Origin: Odobenus rosmarus divergens
Lineage: Eukaryota; Chordata; Mammalia; Carnivora; Odobenidae
DNA: 64,000 nt
Assembly (NCBI RefSeq): GCF_000321225.1
Contig: NW_004450945.1
Coordinates: forward strand, 293,422-357,421
Direction of reading: 5' to 3'
The notes below the pieces were generated by a model. The model saw only the letters and a list, made by a program, of their open reading frames with translations, was not told the DNA's origin and ran no database searches. The position numbers and the translations under genes are program-made. Shown piece after piece: positions 11,642 to 23,975 of this stretch (position 1 is its first letter; every line of letters begins with the position of its first letter).

Positions 11642-12314
11642 ATATATTTTGAGGTTTTCCTATTATTTTATTAACAGATTCTTTGGGCAGGTTTTCGGCT
11701 TCAGTTTTACACCCTCATCCTGGATGCTGTACTATGGAGTCCATAGAGTTCGTACAGAAACACCCATGAATGCTTGACCTGCAGAAGACGCCTTGTAGCT
11801 AGTGTCAATGATAGAATCTCATTGAGTGGGCCACTCTATTCTGCTCAAGTGCAGTAAAAATAGGCACTGCTTAGCAACCAGCATTCCATACTGAGCTCTC
11901 TCCTCGAGGAAGGCAGAGTAATGCTAGGGCTAAAACACTGAGGGGATTTAGGAACTAGTAAGATATTAAACAATTAGGGAAGAGTGCTTTTGAGAAAAGG
12001 TTCTGAACACTTGCTCCAGAAAAAAACACATGAACCTGACATGCTAATGATGAAAAGACCCCGTTTTTACAGTAAACCTTTGCATCATCTAAATTAGGGA
12101 GTACACTTGGGTCAGATTACTAAAGGTTCTTCAGAGAAACCAAAATAGAACCATAGCATACAAATCTTCCCTAACCCTCCTGTTTAACTTGATTCATTGC
12201 TCTTATTATCACATACCAACCATGGAGATAAAGTTAAAACCAAATTAAAAACTGAGCTTTGCTTATTGGGGAATTTTGCTTTGGGTTTGACTATTAATTC
12301 TAATCAGCCAGCTG

Positions 12315-12455
12315 CTATATCCAAGTCTCAATTTTATTTCTGCCACTTCATCTCCGTATAAACTTGGGTAAGTCATTTTTGTGCTCTGAGACCCATTTTC
12401 CTCAACTGTCAAGGGAGGTGATTCAGTGACCTCCAAAGCCTCTTGGACACCTAAA
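12315..12455 (+). repeat. MIR element
   Basis: Forward MIR core: TTTCTGCCACTTCATCTCC, then ACTTGGGTAAGTCATTTTTG and CATTTTCCTCAACTGTCAAG. Confidence 0.65.
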
Positions 12456-12589
12456 AGTAAGTGACGGAATAAATTTTATTTTTGTCAACAATCTAGCTTC
12501 CAGAAGCAACTATTAGCATGCAATTTATAAAAAATAAGTGTAATGATTTCAAGAGACATAGAATAAATAAAATACATCTACATTTACAG

Positions 12590-12725
12590 TACCAGGCACT
12601 CTCACTTATACATCTCATTTAATTCTTCCAACAATCTTTTGAGGAAGGTAGTGTGCATAGTTTATAGACAAGAACACTTGGGAAAGCAAAATGTATAGCC
12701 TTAAATTATACACAGCTAACATTTA
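12590..12725 (-). repeat. MIR element
   Basis: Reverse MIR: TACCAGGCACTCTCACTTAT, CATCTCATTTAATTCTTCCAACAAT, TTTGAGGAAGGTAGTG, then a degraded remainder. Confidence 0.65.
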
Positions 12726-12887
12726 TAAGTAAAATTAGTATTTTAATCCTGATTGTTTGATTCTTAAGTATAGAGAACTTTCTCCCATTTTGCAGCTAAG
12801 TTACAGTAAAATTAGAGAAGTAAGTTAGCAATTTATTGTCTTTCTGCTCCAAATGTATCCTTCAAAACATACTCTGATCAACACTGG

Positions 12888-13121
12888 AAGGTTTTTGTTT
12901 TTTTTTTTGAAGATTTTATTTACTTATTTGACAGAGAGAGAGAGAGAGAGAGCACAAGCAGGGGGCGTGGCAGAGGGAGAGGGAGAAGCAGGCTCCCTGC
13001 TGAGCAGGGAGTCCAACATGTGGCTTGACATGGGGCTCGACATGGGGCTCAATCCCAGTACCCTGGGATGACAACTTAAGCCCAAAGCAGACACTTAACC
13101 AACTGAGCCACCCTGGCGCCC
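12888..13121 (-). mobile_element. CanSINE with internal tandem duplication
   Basis: Reverse element, longer than its neighbours because a unit containing GACATGGGGCTC is repeated at about 13020-13050. Imperfect target duplication CAACACTGG / CAACACCGG at 12879-12887 and 13122-13130. Confidence 0.93.
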
Positions 13122-13159
13122 CAACACCGGCATGTTTATAATCATTTCTCCTTAAAAGC

Positions 13160-13840
13160 GAGCACCAAGCTTTCTCAGTAGAGGGCGCTAGTGGGACATT
13201 GGAGAAGGAAGAGGCTTCCTCTGCCTACTGGGGGTCAACCAAGCCGGTGTGAAAACATCTGGTGGAGCCTCCTTCAGCCATCGGCCCATAAGACAGTCTC
13301 TCTAGGATCCTGCAACCTCTGTCTGATGATAACCTTCTCGCAGCCATCTGCCCAGATTCTGGGTGAGTGCTAAACTCCTGTGGTTCGGAGGGTCACACAC
13401 CCAGCAGTGGTTTCATCAATAAGGTGCTTCCTCTCCTCAGCATGGCCTGCCTGGCTCTGAAGCCCTTCTGCCCCGGCGGTGCCAGCATTCCCACTGTGCC
13501 CTTAGACCACAGATTGCTGACCTTCTGCAGCTCACCTGTAATCAGAGGATTATCTATTGTTTGCCCTGCATCTCCAGCCCAGTTCCGGCCATCTCTGTTA
13601 TCCTGTGGCTGAACCATACCTTCTTTAATGAGGTCTGAACTTCTTCCAAGTATGTGCTTTCTTGGCACTCCATCAGCCCCAAGGTACCATACAGAGTTTC
13701 CTTATATCTTGCACTTACTCCCTTAGAGTGGTTAATTATTTTTTATATTCGACTTCCCCTGTTGAATCTAAGTGGTTTCTATTTATCTCTTGACTGGACC
13801 CAGACTGCTACACCAGTGGAATTAAAGTTGTGATACATTT
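13160..13840. repeat. Probable ancient interspersed repeat, family not assigned
   Basis: Phrases such as CAGTAGAGGGCGCTAG, GGTTTCATCAATAAGGTG, CATGGCCTGCCTGGCTCT, TCTTTAATGAGGTCTGAA, CTTAGAGTGGTTAATTATTT and TTGACTGGACCCAGACTG recall a widespread old mammalian repeat. I cannot name it. Overlapping open frames on both strands (13191-13668) are not supported as genes. Confidence 0.4.
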
Positions 13841-15005
13841 CAGCAGAAGACTGTATATATTGGAGAGAGGATGAAGCTTTCAGTTATTTAAAAAAAAAAT
13901 AGCATCTTAGAGAATATCACAGTTTAGAGAAAGATAACTTTCAAAAAATATTGATCTCAGGCTCATATGAATGGAATGGATAGAGTAAGGAGAGAAGATT
14001 GTCGAAGACAGGTCTAGCAACCAACCTGACGGAAGGTTTGAGGAGCAATTTGGATCATTGAAAAATGCATATTCAATTTGGTTCCAAAAATCTGTCCCTT
14101 CTCTCCCTATTTTTAATATTGTGAAACCCATTTTGTAATGAAAAAGAAGTATAGGAAGCATCAATACAGTTGAGAGTAAAGTTGACTCCTCACCATCCTT
14201 AGGAAGTTTCTGTCTGAATATTTCTATCTTTTAGGAACTTGTAAAGTATCTATCTCAACTGCAGAGAAGATTCTGGTGGAGTGACACAGAAATCCATCTT
14301 GTGTCTAATTTGGTTCAATGTTTCTGCTACTGGATTAAAAACAGAGAGGGAAGATTTGTTAAACTTTCAAATAACAGATGCTGCAAGGAATAATAGATGT
14401 ATAAGTATAGAATAAAGAACCACATATTTGGATCGGTAGGGAGTTGAAGCTAAACACTCTAACAATGCTAAATGAAAGCTGGATCTTCAGTAGATTCATA
14501 TTTTAAGACAAATTCCTAAAATTTTATGACTCTTTCCAAAGGAGAGGGAGTTTACTATTTTCTCAATAAGAAATCATGCGTATTTCCTGTCTCTGCTGGT
14601 TGCTCTTGGTAAAAGTGAAACCCTTGATGAATTTTCAGAAAGATTCATAAATATAAAGAATTCACTGTCTTGATCTTCTTTTCTTTTATCAGTTCCTAAG
14701 GATCAGACATGGGTCATGCCTACACAAAATCATAAATCTGGTCAATTCGGGTTGAAAAGAAAAGCAAGTCAAATGAGTGGGAAATAAATCAAGGAGATGT
14801 CAGTTATGAAACAACTCCTTGCATGATTCAGGTTTCAGTTTCCATGTCCATATTAGTGTCTTGTGCAGGATATGTAACCACAGGCAATTTAAGGTGTATT
14901 AATGGAAGCTGTGAGAAGACATTATTAGCCCATAACCAAAATGAGCTACCATATATATGTGCCTTAGATAAAGACACCTTAAAGGATTTATAGTAATTGA
15001 GAATA
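13841..15005. other. Single-copy intergenic DNA
   Basis: AT-rich. No gene or repeat family recognised. Confidence 0.45.
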
Positions 15006-15009
15006 GTAT

Positions 15010-15160
15010 AATAATTAAAATAGCTAATAATTACTGAGTGAACTCTATTTTCCAAGTATTATGGTAAGCACTATACTTGTCTTAGAGATTAAGTAACTTG
15101 TTAACTTCATACAGATGTTGGATTTTCATTTTACTGTGCCTGACTCTAAAGCCTCTTATC
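15010..15160 (-). repeat. MIR element (partial)
   Basis: Reverse MIR with an internal deletion: AATAGCTAATAATTACTGAG, TTATGGTAAGCACTATAC, then GATTAAGTAACTTGTTAACTTC. Confidence 0.55.
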
Positions 15161-15484
15161 TGCATTGCCAGGATTGAAAGGAGCCTGAAGATCATTTGGT
15201 CCACACCTCATTTTGTGGGAGAAATATTTTTGAAAGGAAAAATGATGTGTATGGCATGGACTCACAGAATCAGAACTCAAGTCTGTGTCTCCTGCTCCTT
15301 ATCTGTTACATTTTCCATCACACAAAGCTCATAAGAGACATTGGTTCCTCCTTGATGCTACAGAATGTTTTTCTGAATCTGCCTATATACAGAGTAGGAT
15401 AGGACAAAGGTGGGAGCAAGGGAAGAGAGGCGATTGTTGAATGAATTTAAATCGGAGCCTAAGGAGTTGGTAATGTTCAGAAAT

Positions 15485-15600
15485 GGATAAGTAGTTCAAT
15501 ACATATTTTTATGCTTACTATGGGACAGTTACTGTGCCAGGTGCTATAGGAGATCAAAAAATCAATCAGATGTAAATCTTCCCTTCAAAATAATTATATA
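15485..15600 (-). repeat. L2 3' end
   Basis: Reverse L2 tail: TTCAATACATATTTTTATGC, then TACTGTGCCAGGTGCTATAGG. Confidence 0.6.
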
Positions 15601-16124
15601 AGGTATAGTGGAGAAAAAGTGTACATCTATAAACTATCTCAATACAAGGCAGCCATGTTTAAGTCCACATGAAATTTCCTTAGAAGAATATTGGCTTGGA
15701 TAATTAACCAGTGCATTCACTATATTTTAACTTCCATGACTAAGAGTGCAGTCTTTGAATTACACTGCCCCCGGGGTTTGAATCCCAGATGTTAAACTAG
15801 TCAGAGGAAGACAAGAAGGAAGAATGGAGGGAGGGAGGAAGAGAAGAGGGGAGCAAGGGAAGGATACAAATACTATCCAGTACAGAAGAGATACTAATTG
15901 ATGCCAATGTATAAAGTACTCTTTGTCCCCAGGAAAGTCATGGAAGGCGTCTGAGCTAAGCTTGGAAGACTTCATAGAGTTTTAATATGTGAAGTGGGAT
16001 CATCTATTCGACTTCAAATTCTTATTCTCAGAGTTGTAAGAAATTTACAAAAATGACAATCAGTTGAAAATTTCTCTCTTCTCACCATTCTAGGTGGATA
16101 GGTAAGATTTTGTATCCTCAAGTC

Positions 16125-16330
16125 TAGGGCTGAGGTCACCAACTTCCAGCATGTGGGCCAAGCTTGGTCACAGATACCCTTTAACTGGTCCATCAAGGGT
16201 TTTTAGACACTTAAAATTATTTGCCAACCTTTAAAAATCAAGAAATTTGGTATAAAAGTAAACACAGTGTTTTCTGTATCTCCAGCCCTGGTAGAAACAG
16301 ATACGCATGATTAAGGTACAGAAATTATTG
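16125..16330. repeat. Possible old hAT-type DNA transposon fragment
   Basis: GAGGTCACCAACTTCCAG...GTGGGCCAAGCTTGG and ATTATTTGCCAACCTTTAAAAATCA recall a known Charlie-like fossil. No terminal repeats or target duplication confirmed. Confidence 0.35.
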
Positions 16331-17555
16331 TCCAAGTTTTCTGGACTCCATAAGCACCCCCCTCAAATTCCTGCAGGATCCTGAAAGAAGGAGGTGACCC
16401 AGTTGCCCCTCTAAAAACAGTGACTGAGATAACATTTCCAGTCAGTTTTTCTGGGCAGACACAAATCCAGATATACATCATTTAGGATGATAAAGAAATG
16501 TGAGGTTTCTTTGGCATACAAACAAAAACCCTATCTTTCACAAGTACCGATGGAAGTAGAAGAAGCATTCTAGGTTGAGAGGAAAGGCAACAACTCAAAG
16601 TGTGTTCAAGGAAAGTAAATGGGTGAAGGAATAATTATGTGTGGTGGGGTAGGTGATGGTAAAGGGAGAAATGAAGTGAGAAATGGAGAAAGGTAGGTAT
16701 GTTGTGGTCATATCATAGAGGCTCTGGAATGCCAAAGTAAGGAGTGTCTACTAAGTTCTTTTCCCCTCTTTCTTGTTTTTTGAGAACAAGTTTCAAAAAT
16801 GTGTTAAACTCATATAACAATCTGAACAAAAAATAAAATTAAAGAAAAAATATTCAATCATAATCCCATTTTAAATGAGAATTTCCCCCTTAAGTTCTTA
16901 TCTATCATTTATCACAGTCCCTAAATATTTTCTCAAATATATCTGTAAGAAAGATGCAATGTGGATCAACAATTCGATACCACAATTACCTCTTGGTCAA
17001 ACAGTGTTTTAGTGTTTGACTTTACCAAGTGCTTCCGTATACATTATCATTCAAACCCCACAACGAGATGTAGGTGAAATTATGTTTTCTACTAGATGGA
17101 GCTAAATCCCGTGTTTTGTGTCTCTAGGTCCATGTTCTATAATTCCCAATTAACACTGCAGTTCATCAGATCTTGGTGGTCTGGGCAGCTCTGGGCACAA
17201 AAGGGGTATGCTCCGCAGTATAAGGTTCATGAGGACCAGCTGACCTAGAACCAAGATGAGGCAGAGGGTTGAGCATGGCAGTGGGGTTAGAGAGTGAACA
17301 GCTTGCAGGTGCAAGCCCTGTATTTTAGGAGGGAAATTGGGACATGAGTGAGAGATGCTCAGGAGTCCCATTAGGCAGGCAGCGAGGCAACTCTGTAGGG
17401 TGGAGCAGGTTGCTGAGAAGACCTGTAGTCTATGTAGGAAGCATCTATAAAGAGTAAGGAAAATTCTCTATCTACAGTGCCTTGGGCATATTAGGAAGAC
17501 GAGGATTCAGAATTGTAATAAAGATTCCAGGAAAAAGCGAGAGTCAGAGTGTTAC
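16331..17555. other. Single-copy intergenic DNA
   Basis: No gene recognised. Short open frames on the - strand (17150-17371) have no recognisable similarity. Confidence 0.4.
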
Positions 17556-17559
17556 AAAT

Positions 17560-17720
17560 GGCAATGCTTCTCAAACTTTCAGGTGCATTAGAATCACTTG
17601 GAGGTCTTTTCAAAAATGCTGTTCCTGACTGAATAGGTCTGGGGTAGGACTTGAGATCCTGCATCTCTAACAAGCTCTCAGATGTTGTGCATGATGATGG
17701 TTCTCTGCTGAGTAGCAAAG
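17560..17720. repeat. MER5A-like hAT-Charlie element
   Basis: CAATGCTTCTCAAACTTTCA, GCATTAGAATCACTTGGAGG, the CTGAATAGGTCTGGGG core and TCTAACAAGCTCTCAGATG follow the MER5A order. The far terminal repeat is degraded. Confidence 0.7.
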
Positions 17721-20340
17721 CTCTAAAGCAAAAGAGTCAGGACAGATTAGTTGCCAGGAGCCTTAGAGCTTAGGTGAGGATCCCTCCTGAAAACTCCAAA
17801 GCTGAAACTAGCATGTGGGGATCACTCAGCTTCTGCTATGTAGACTGAAAGACCTCAACACAAGGCCAAGCCCTACCCACCTCCCCAGGCCCTGTTTGCT
17901 GACAATTTTGATGGGAAAGAGTCTCAATTCAGCAGGGAAGCGCTCTTGTGAGCCCCGCAAGCCTTGCAGGGCCGCTCCAAAGTAGTCATTTGATATATAA
18001 ATACTTTTTAAACAGGCTTTCATATCTTTGCCGAGGAACTGGAGTCAGTCATTTTAGACCCTGCCCTAGGTCAGGGGGAAATAATAAGCATGAGATTTTT
18101 ATTGTTTTAAACCTGGCAGTAAATTTGGGAACATAGCTCAGCTTCTGTAGCTTCCCCAAGAGAGCTCAAAATAGGATTCACTGGCAGAGAATGTCATCTG
18201 CTGTGTTTGAGATTGAAACAAAAGCCAAATGGGCCCCAAAGACAGAAGAGGTGGGGCAGATAGGAAATGCCCACTATGGACTGTATAAAATGCACAATAA
18301 GAAACTTGTATTTAACCCTTTGAACCAAAAGTGTATTGGGGAAGTATTCACCTTGGAATGAGGTGGTCAGCTGTCTAACCTCAAAAATAAAGCTAGATAA
18401 CAGTTAAAGTGGTAAGGACAGATTTTAATCAGTAATATACTATTGCAATGAGGAAAAAAGTCCAGTGTGAACTGAATTCAACTTTGGTTTGTACAGAAGT
18501 GACTGGACATTTAAAGGGAGAATGAGGGAATAAGGAAAGGAGTGAGCAGAGGCCCAGCAGAGTCAGGAAAGTAAAAATTACAAAAAGCAAGGGGGGTGGG
18601 GAGGCTGGTCCCTGTGAAACCCATCTGGATTTCTTAACTGGTAATCATCACACTCGGCTCTTGGTTTCTAGTACAGGCTGGGAGACAGGAGCCCTATTTC
18701 AGATGCTGGCTAGAACAAGCCGTCAATTCTTTTGGCAGCCTTGAGTTTCATTAAGCAGGTACTTTAAGAAGACCTAGGGTCACCCTAGGGATAGAGCCTT
18801 AAGCTGTTAGAAACTACGATAGTATTTTGTTCATGTCCTTGTAGGCCAAGGTTGAGGCCTAGTCAAGAGGAGGGCTCAGAGGAGCCTGGCTGGAGTTTGG
18901 TCAGGAGAAAACCTTTGTCACTAAATATTATGACGTTGAGGGTTCAGGGAAGTTCCTACATGGCTCCGCCTTTGGAAGGTTCTGAAGCCTGGAAAATATG
19001 CCCACATTCAGCTCTTTGATATGATATAATCCGAGCACCAAAGATACCATTATAAAAAGAGTCATCAGCTATATGAATAATAGCAAGGTAAATCCATAAA
19101 AGATTGGTGCTGGATGGAATCAACGTGTCCACCTAGACAGCCCCATCCTCACCATCCCCATCTCTGGTGCATTTCACAACTGTGGACAATGGGATTCCAG
19201 AGAAGGTACACGTCTTTCCCAAGATAATGCTTAGCTAGGGAGAGAGTCAGATACGTGTCTGATGTATGTTTTAGGGGAGCAAAAAAGGAGTTGTGTGGGG
19301 AATTTGGTTTCACAAATACTGGGATTCTCCCCTCCTAAATGGAGCGCCTCCCCCAGCCTTCCCCACACACACATGCCTGTGCATTGTCCTGCAGCATCCA
19401 CAGCCTCAGGTGTAGTGGGAGGCATGAGTCCTGATGCCTCTGTGTTGCTAGGGTGCCCTGGTATTTCCACCCTCCACCCCCTGCATCTCATCTCCACCTC
19501 TAGATTTTCTGTCTAGAAAAATATGCACTAGAAGCAAAGAAGGGTTTGAGCCCATCTCTTTCCCTCTTACCACTCCCTCTCTACACACATAAACACACAT
19601 TCCTCCCTTGAGTCAGTTTGTCAAACCTTTTGTTATTTACCCTTTCGTGTCCCAAATAAGTCTGGTCTTTTCAACACTAACCACATTGCAGTATTATTTA
19701 TATAGCAGCAATTGCTTCCTGCATCTGTGATTATAACCTAGGGGAAAGAACTAGAGCACCGGCTGGTCTTTCCAGTGTTTCCTTTTTGCTTAAGTCATTA
19801 ACGTTCCAACATTCGGAGCAGGTTTTCTGCCCTGGCTTTTAACCGCTAAACTAACGTTACATTAAAGTGATAAATGATGCTATAAAAATGAGGAACCCCA
19901 GCTGAGGGATTAATGTGAGGTGCCCTTTAAAAAGGATTTAGATGGTGTATTTTGAATGTATTTGTGATGAGATTTCTTGAGCATTTCAGTAATACACCAG
20001 CTTTAAACGCTTGCATTCTCAGTTGTCTGTTTAAACAATGTCAGATCAACTCTCGCTTCGTAGATGCCGAAGATAAATCTTCTCATTAAATGAAGCCCTT
20101 TTGGTCCGATCCAGATAGAAGCCCATGGTAGGCAAATGATTAAGTGGCTCCTCTGAACTCATTACCATTCATTCTGTCCACACTGCCTTCCTCTTCCTAA
20201 TCTCTCCCTCCCCGAGAGCCAGCCTGCTTTTTCACACCAAGAGGCTGAAGCCTTGTTCTGACGTTGTATCGTATGAAGGTGGTTTGGCTGAGGATAAAAG
20301 ACTCCTCATTGCTGAGAACTCTGCTAATGAATCTTCCCTG
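17721..20340. other. Single-copy intergenic DNA; candidate conserved block at about 19600-20340
   Basis: 2.6 kb with no recognised transposon. The part from 19600 has mixed composition with homeobox-like cores and no simple sequence, as enhancer DNA often does. This cannot be proved without an alignment. No coding potential recognised. Confidence 0.4.
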
Positions 20341-20355
20341 TAAAACAGGGCCATT

Positions 20356-20459
20356 TAAGTAGGCTCCACACCCAGCGTGGAGCCCAACACAGGACTTGAA
20401 CTCACAACCCTGAGATCTAGAGTCAGCTACTTAATGGACTGAGCCACCCAGGCACACCC
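20356..20459 (-). mobile_element. Short CanSINE (SINEC_c/SINEC2-like, no CT tract)
   Basis: Reverse short form: TTAAGTAGGCTCCACACCCA, ACTCACAACCCTGAGATC, GAGCCACCCAGGCACAC. Near-perfect target duplication TAAAACAGGGCCATT / TAAAATAGAGCCATT at 20341-20355 and 20460-20474. Confidence 0.9.
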
Positions 20460-20725
20460 TAAAATAGAGCCATTGTATGTTATCCTTAAGTTGTTCCAGA
20501 CCACTTAGGGATTAGTTAAGGAAAAGCTCATTTTCCCGGTTTTGTCATGGCTGGATTTATTTTATTTTTACATTTGTAAGAAGCCTTTAAACTAAAACTC
20601 TTGCTCAGCTCGTCCCGCAAGTAGAAGCTGTTACAGTCAATGCATCATAAGACATATGTGGTAATATTTGTTAGGAAGATAATTACATTTCCATTAACTA
20701 AAATACTGACATTAAATTATTTCTT

Positions 20726-20856
20726 TCTCTTTTTTTTTTTTTTTTTTTTTTAGGTAGGCTCCACACCCAGCATAGAGCCCAATGCAGGGTTTGAACTCAC
20801 AACCCTGAGATCAAGAGTCAGATGCTGCTCAACTGACTGAGCCACCCAGGTGTCCC
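20726..20856 (-). mobile_element. Short CanSINE with long poly(T)
   Basis: Reverse short form with an intact poly(T) run at about 20731-20752. Perfect 18-bp target duplication GACATTAAATTATTTCTT at 20708-20725 and 20857-20874. Confidence 0.95.
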
Positions 20857-20874
20857 GACATTAAATTATTTCTT

Positions 20875-21837
20875 AATGTCACCTCTAGTGAGTAGATCTT
20901 TTCTCCCTCATACCATATCAGAATCTAATGTCATTATCCTATCTTCTTTTACTAGCACTCAGGATACAGGATGACGTAAGTATAAGAGGTGTCATAGCAA
21001 CCAGAAGAAGCTGTAATTATTCTGCAGTGCTATCAGTTTGGTTTTGCAGGGAGTTATGTTCTTTAAAAAAAAAATGTGCACTTTCTTTTCAAGTTAAGGC
21101 AATTAGAAATCTATGCAGATTGACTATTATATGGAACCTTCGAAGCACATCTGAGCCCAGTTTCTCAGCTTCTTATTTGCAACACAGATAAAAGTGGGGA
21201 ACTCAGAGGTTATATTGCAAGTTCAAGCCATAAGTGCTTTGAGGGATTCCTCTGTGTCTTCTATTTTATCATTAACATTTTAACTGAAGGACTAAAGGCT
21301 TCTCAAACTTATCAGGTCTTCTTACCTCTCTAGTTCCCGTTCTTCCCTTTAGATCAGTATTGACTCACAACCTGGAAGAGTATACGTCTTTGGGCACATA
21401 GAGAAACACAGGGAAACTGTGTTCTTAAAAATTAAAGCCTAAAAGTAAGTCATACTCGTAATTCAAAGATGGCTTTCTGTCAACAGTTCATCAGTAAAAT
21501 CATTTTGCTGTATTAAAGACCCCAAATGGAAAAAAACCCATATAATAAGTAGGAATACAGGAGAAATACTGGACTCGGAGATTTGCTCTTTGTGGATGAC
21601 TATTTTCAACTCCCCATTTCTCATCAGTCACCAAAATCTTGTTTGAGTTCACTACTATCTAAAACCAGGAAGTCTCTACTCTAAGTAAACCTTTATTACA
21701 CAACTCTTTGTGCCTTGTTTTACATTTTATATTTCAAAAAATATTTTATTACCGCCTCCATTTTCCCCTCCTTTTCTATTCTCTATCTTCAAATACTTTT
21801 AAGAAACCCTTAGTTATTGAAATGATTTCTCAGCAGT
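20875..21837. other. Single-copy intergenic DNA
   Basis: No gene or repeat family recognised. A small open frame at 20928-21191 has no recognisable similarity. Confidence 0.4.
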
Positions 21838-21851
21838 AAGATGTAATTCTT

Positions 21852-22056
21852 TTTTTAGATTTTATTTATTTATATAGAGAGTATGTGAGAGTGGGGGGGG
21901 AGGGGCAGAGGGAGAGAGAGAGAGAGAGAGAATCTCAAGCAGACTCCACACTCAGTGCAGAGCCCCATGAGGGACTTGATCTCAGGGCCCAGAGATCATG
22001 ACCTTAGCCAAAATCAAGAGTTGGGTGCTTAACCAACTGAACCACCCAGGCTCTCC
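21852..22056 (-). mobile_element. CanSINE, older subfamily
   Basis: Reverse element with a (GA)n tract and a diverged body (CTCAGTGCAGAGCCCCATG). Perfect 14-bp target duplication AAGATGTAATTCTT at 21838-21851 and 22057-22070. Confidence 0.93.
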
Positions 22057-22539
22057 AAGATGTAATTCTTCATAATGTCAGATCTTCATTCCGGCCAACT
22101 CTATTAACTTCCAGGGGTTTTCTTAGTCATCTGCTAAACTAGCTTTAGTTAGATCACTAGATCCAGGGATCAGATGTACTAATCCTTACATCCATCTATA
22201 GAGAACTATGCTCAATTCCCCTGGAATAGACAAGACATAGATAGAAAATCACAGAGGAAGGTAAAGTAAACACAGATGAGGATATAAGATGGTATATATA
22301 GTTCTAAATTATAATAAAAGAATTTTATGAAAGATTATTTATTGTATCAATAGTCACCTTTTTTTCCCTTAATTACTTAGTTCTCATCTACAATATTCCA
22401 ATAGCTTACTTCCTGGTTTCAGTCCATCACAAAATAAAATAGAACTCTACCTTAGAAATTCCCTGTTAAAAAAAAAATCTACATCAAAATTTTTTTTAAG
22501 TTGTGATCCTTGAACTCTTTGATTAAGGATCGTTTACAA

Positions 22540-22625
22540 GCAAAGTAGATTCCTCGTCTCCTCCCCAGGCTAATGAGTCAGAATCTGTGTGCATTTCCAA
22601 CAAGCCCTATTGGTAATTCTTAATC
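22540..22625. repeat. MER5A-like fragment
   Basis: Short match: GGCTAATGAGTCAGAATCTG, then CATTTCCAACAAGCCC and GGTAATTCTTA. No terminal repeats left. Confidence 0.4.
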
Positions 22626-23244
22626 CATCAGCTATTAGTATATATAGTAGAGTCTAAAATATCCAGCTTGCCCCAAGACATTCTCTAAAATGTGGCCTAA
22701 TTTCTCACTAGTTTTCTTTGTCTCTGGATTAGCCAGGTTCTTTTGATTTGAGAACCTGAGACTCCTTCCAGGTTAGGTTTATAAGAAGGACACATTAAGA
22801 ACTGAGGTAACCCTAGGGACAAACCATTCTCTGACTCTTGTATAAACCTTATGGTTTCTCTTCATGGGGCTTCTAGCCCCTCAAAATTTTAATCTGCCAT
22901 TACCTTGATTCTACCTTACAGTTTTTCTCTCTATATCTTCTCTTCCAGCTTTATCTTCCACTGAAACTTTGTGTTTCTAAGTTCAAATAATCATAGAAGG
23001 CATGTGGTTAGCCTCATTCATCTTTTTGGCTAAGCCCATGACAAACCTGTAGAATAACTGATCTCTAATTCAATGAGGGGCATTTGTAGACAAGGTGGCA
23101 TGGTAATGATCATGGCTACCTAAGAGAAAGTTCTGAGTTATGGCTGGATACGTGGGTGGCCTCCAAGAAGAAGCTGTATATGGTCAAGCACTGCACCCTC
23201 TCTTCCCTACCCTAAATACACAGTGTTTTTCCTCAAAAGCACAG

Positions 23245-23590
23245 AGACTCTGCCTTTGTGTGTATATTCCTTTCTATCTGAAATGACCTAATTTTCCAAT
23301 GTACATCTACTGAAGTCTTACTATTCCTTCAAGGTCCTTTCTCAATTTAATTTTATGGAGGCTGCCCAGACTCTCTAAGCAGAATTAAACTCTTCATGAT
23401 CTATTTTCTCTATACCCCTCTAAAATGCTTTTTTTTTTTTTGGCTTAAGGTCTATATATGGTTCCTATAATTAATCTCATTGGATAAGTATAAGCCACTA
23501 GAGATCAGAAACTTTGTACCTTGTATTCATTGATGGTTCCTCTGCAGAGTTAAATTCAGTGCCTATAAACATTAAGCATCAAAACAGTGT
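23245..23590 (+). repeat. L2 3' region
   Basis: Forward L2 order: AGTCTTACTATTCCTTCAAGG, GAGGCTGCCCAGACTCTC, CCACTAGAGATCAGAAACTTTG, CAGTGCCTATAAACATTAAG. Confidence 0.6.
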
Positions 23591-23854
23591 TTTTCAGTTT
23601 TATTTAATAATGTGGGTAATCCAAAATTATAAAGTTCAAATCATTATTTTGGGCTTTGATTACGACTTAACATTCACTGTCCTATCATAGTTTCAGATAT
23701 ATAATGTTAAAAAATAATAATATTATTTGAAAAGAAAGAGTAACAAAAACAATGCCTGTGATATATGTTCCTTCAAAAACATGGAGATTCAGAGATATTA
23801 TGTGTCTTATAGTTTATTTGATAAATAAATTAACATTGTAAACATCAAGCTTTA

Positions 23855-23975
23855 TTACTTAACTACTTTGGGCCTTATTTTCTCATTTATAAAATAAAGG
23901 GGTTTGTCTGGATTGTCTGGATGGTCTAGATGGTCTCTAAAATACCTTTCAGTTCTGATATCCTGTAATCTTTGG
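23855..23975 (+). repeat. MIR 3' part
   Basis: Forward MIR: TTACTTAACTACTTTGGGCC, then TTTTCTCATTTATAAAATAAAGGGG. A short GTCTGGATG repeat follows. Confidence 0.6.

Noticed and set aside
13191..13668. Overlapping open frames on both strands, with higher GC than the surroundings.
   Set aside because: The stretch resembles an old interspersed repeat and no frame gives a known domain.
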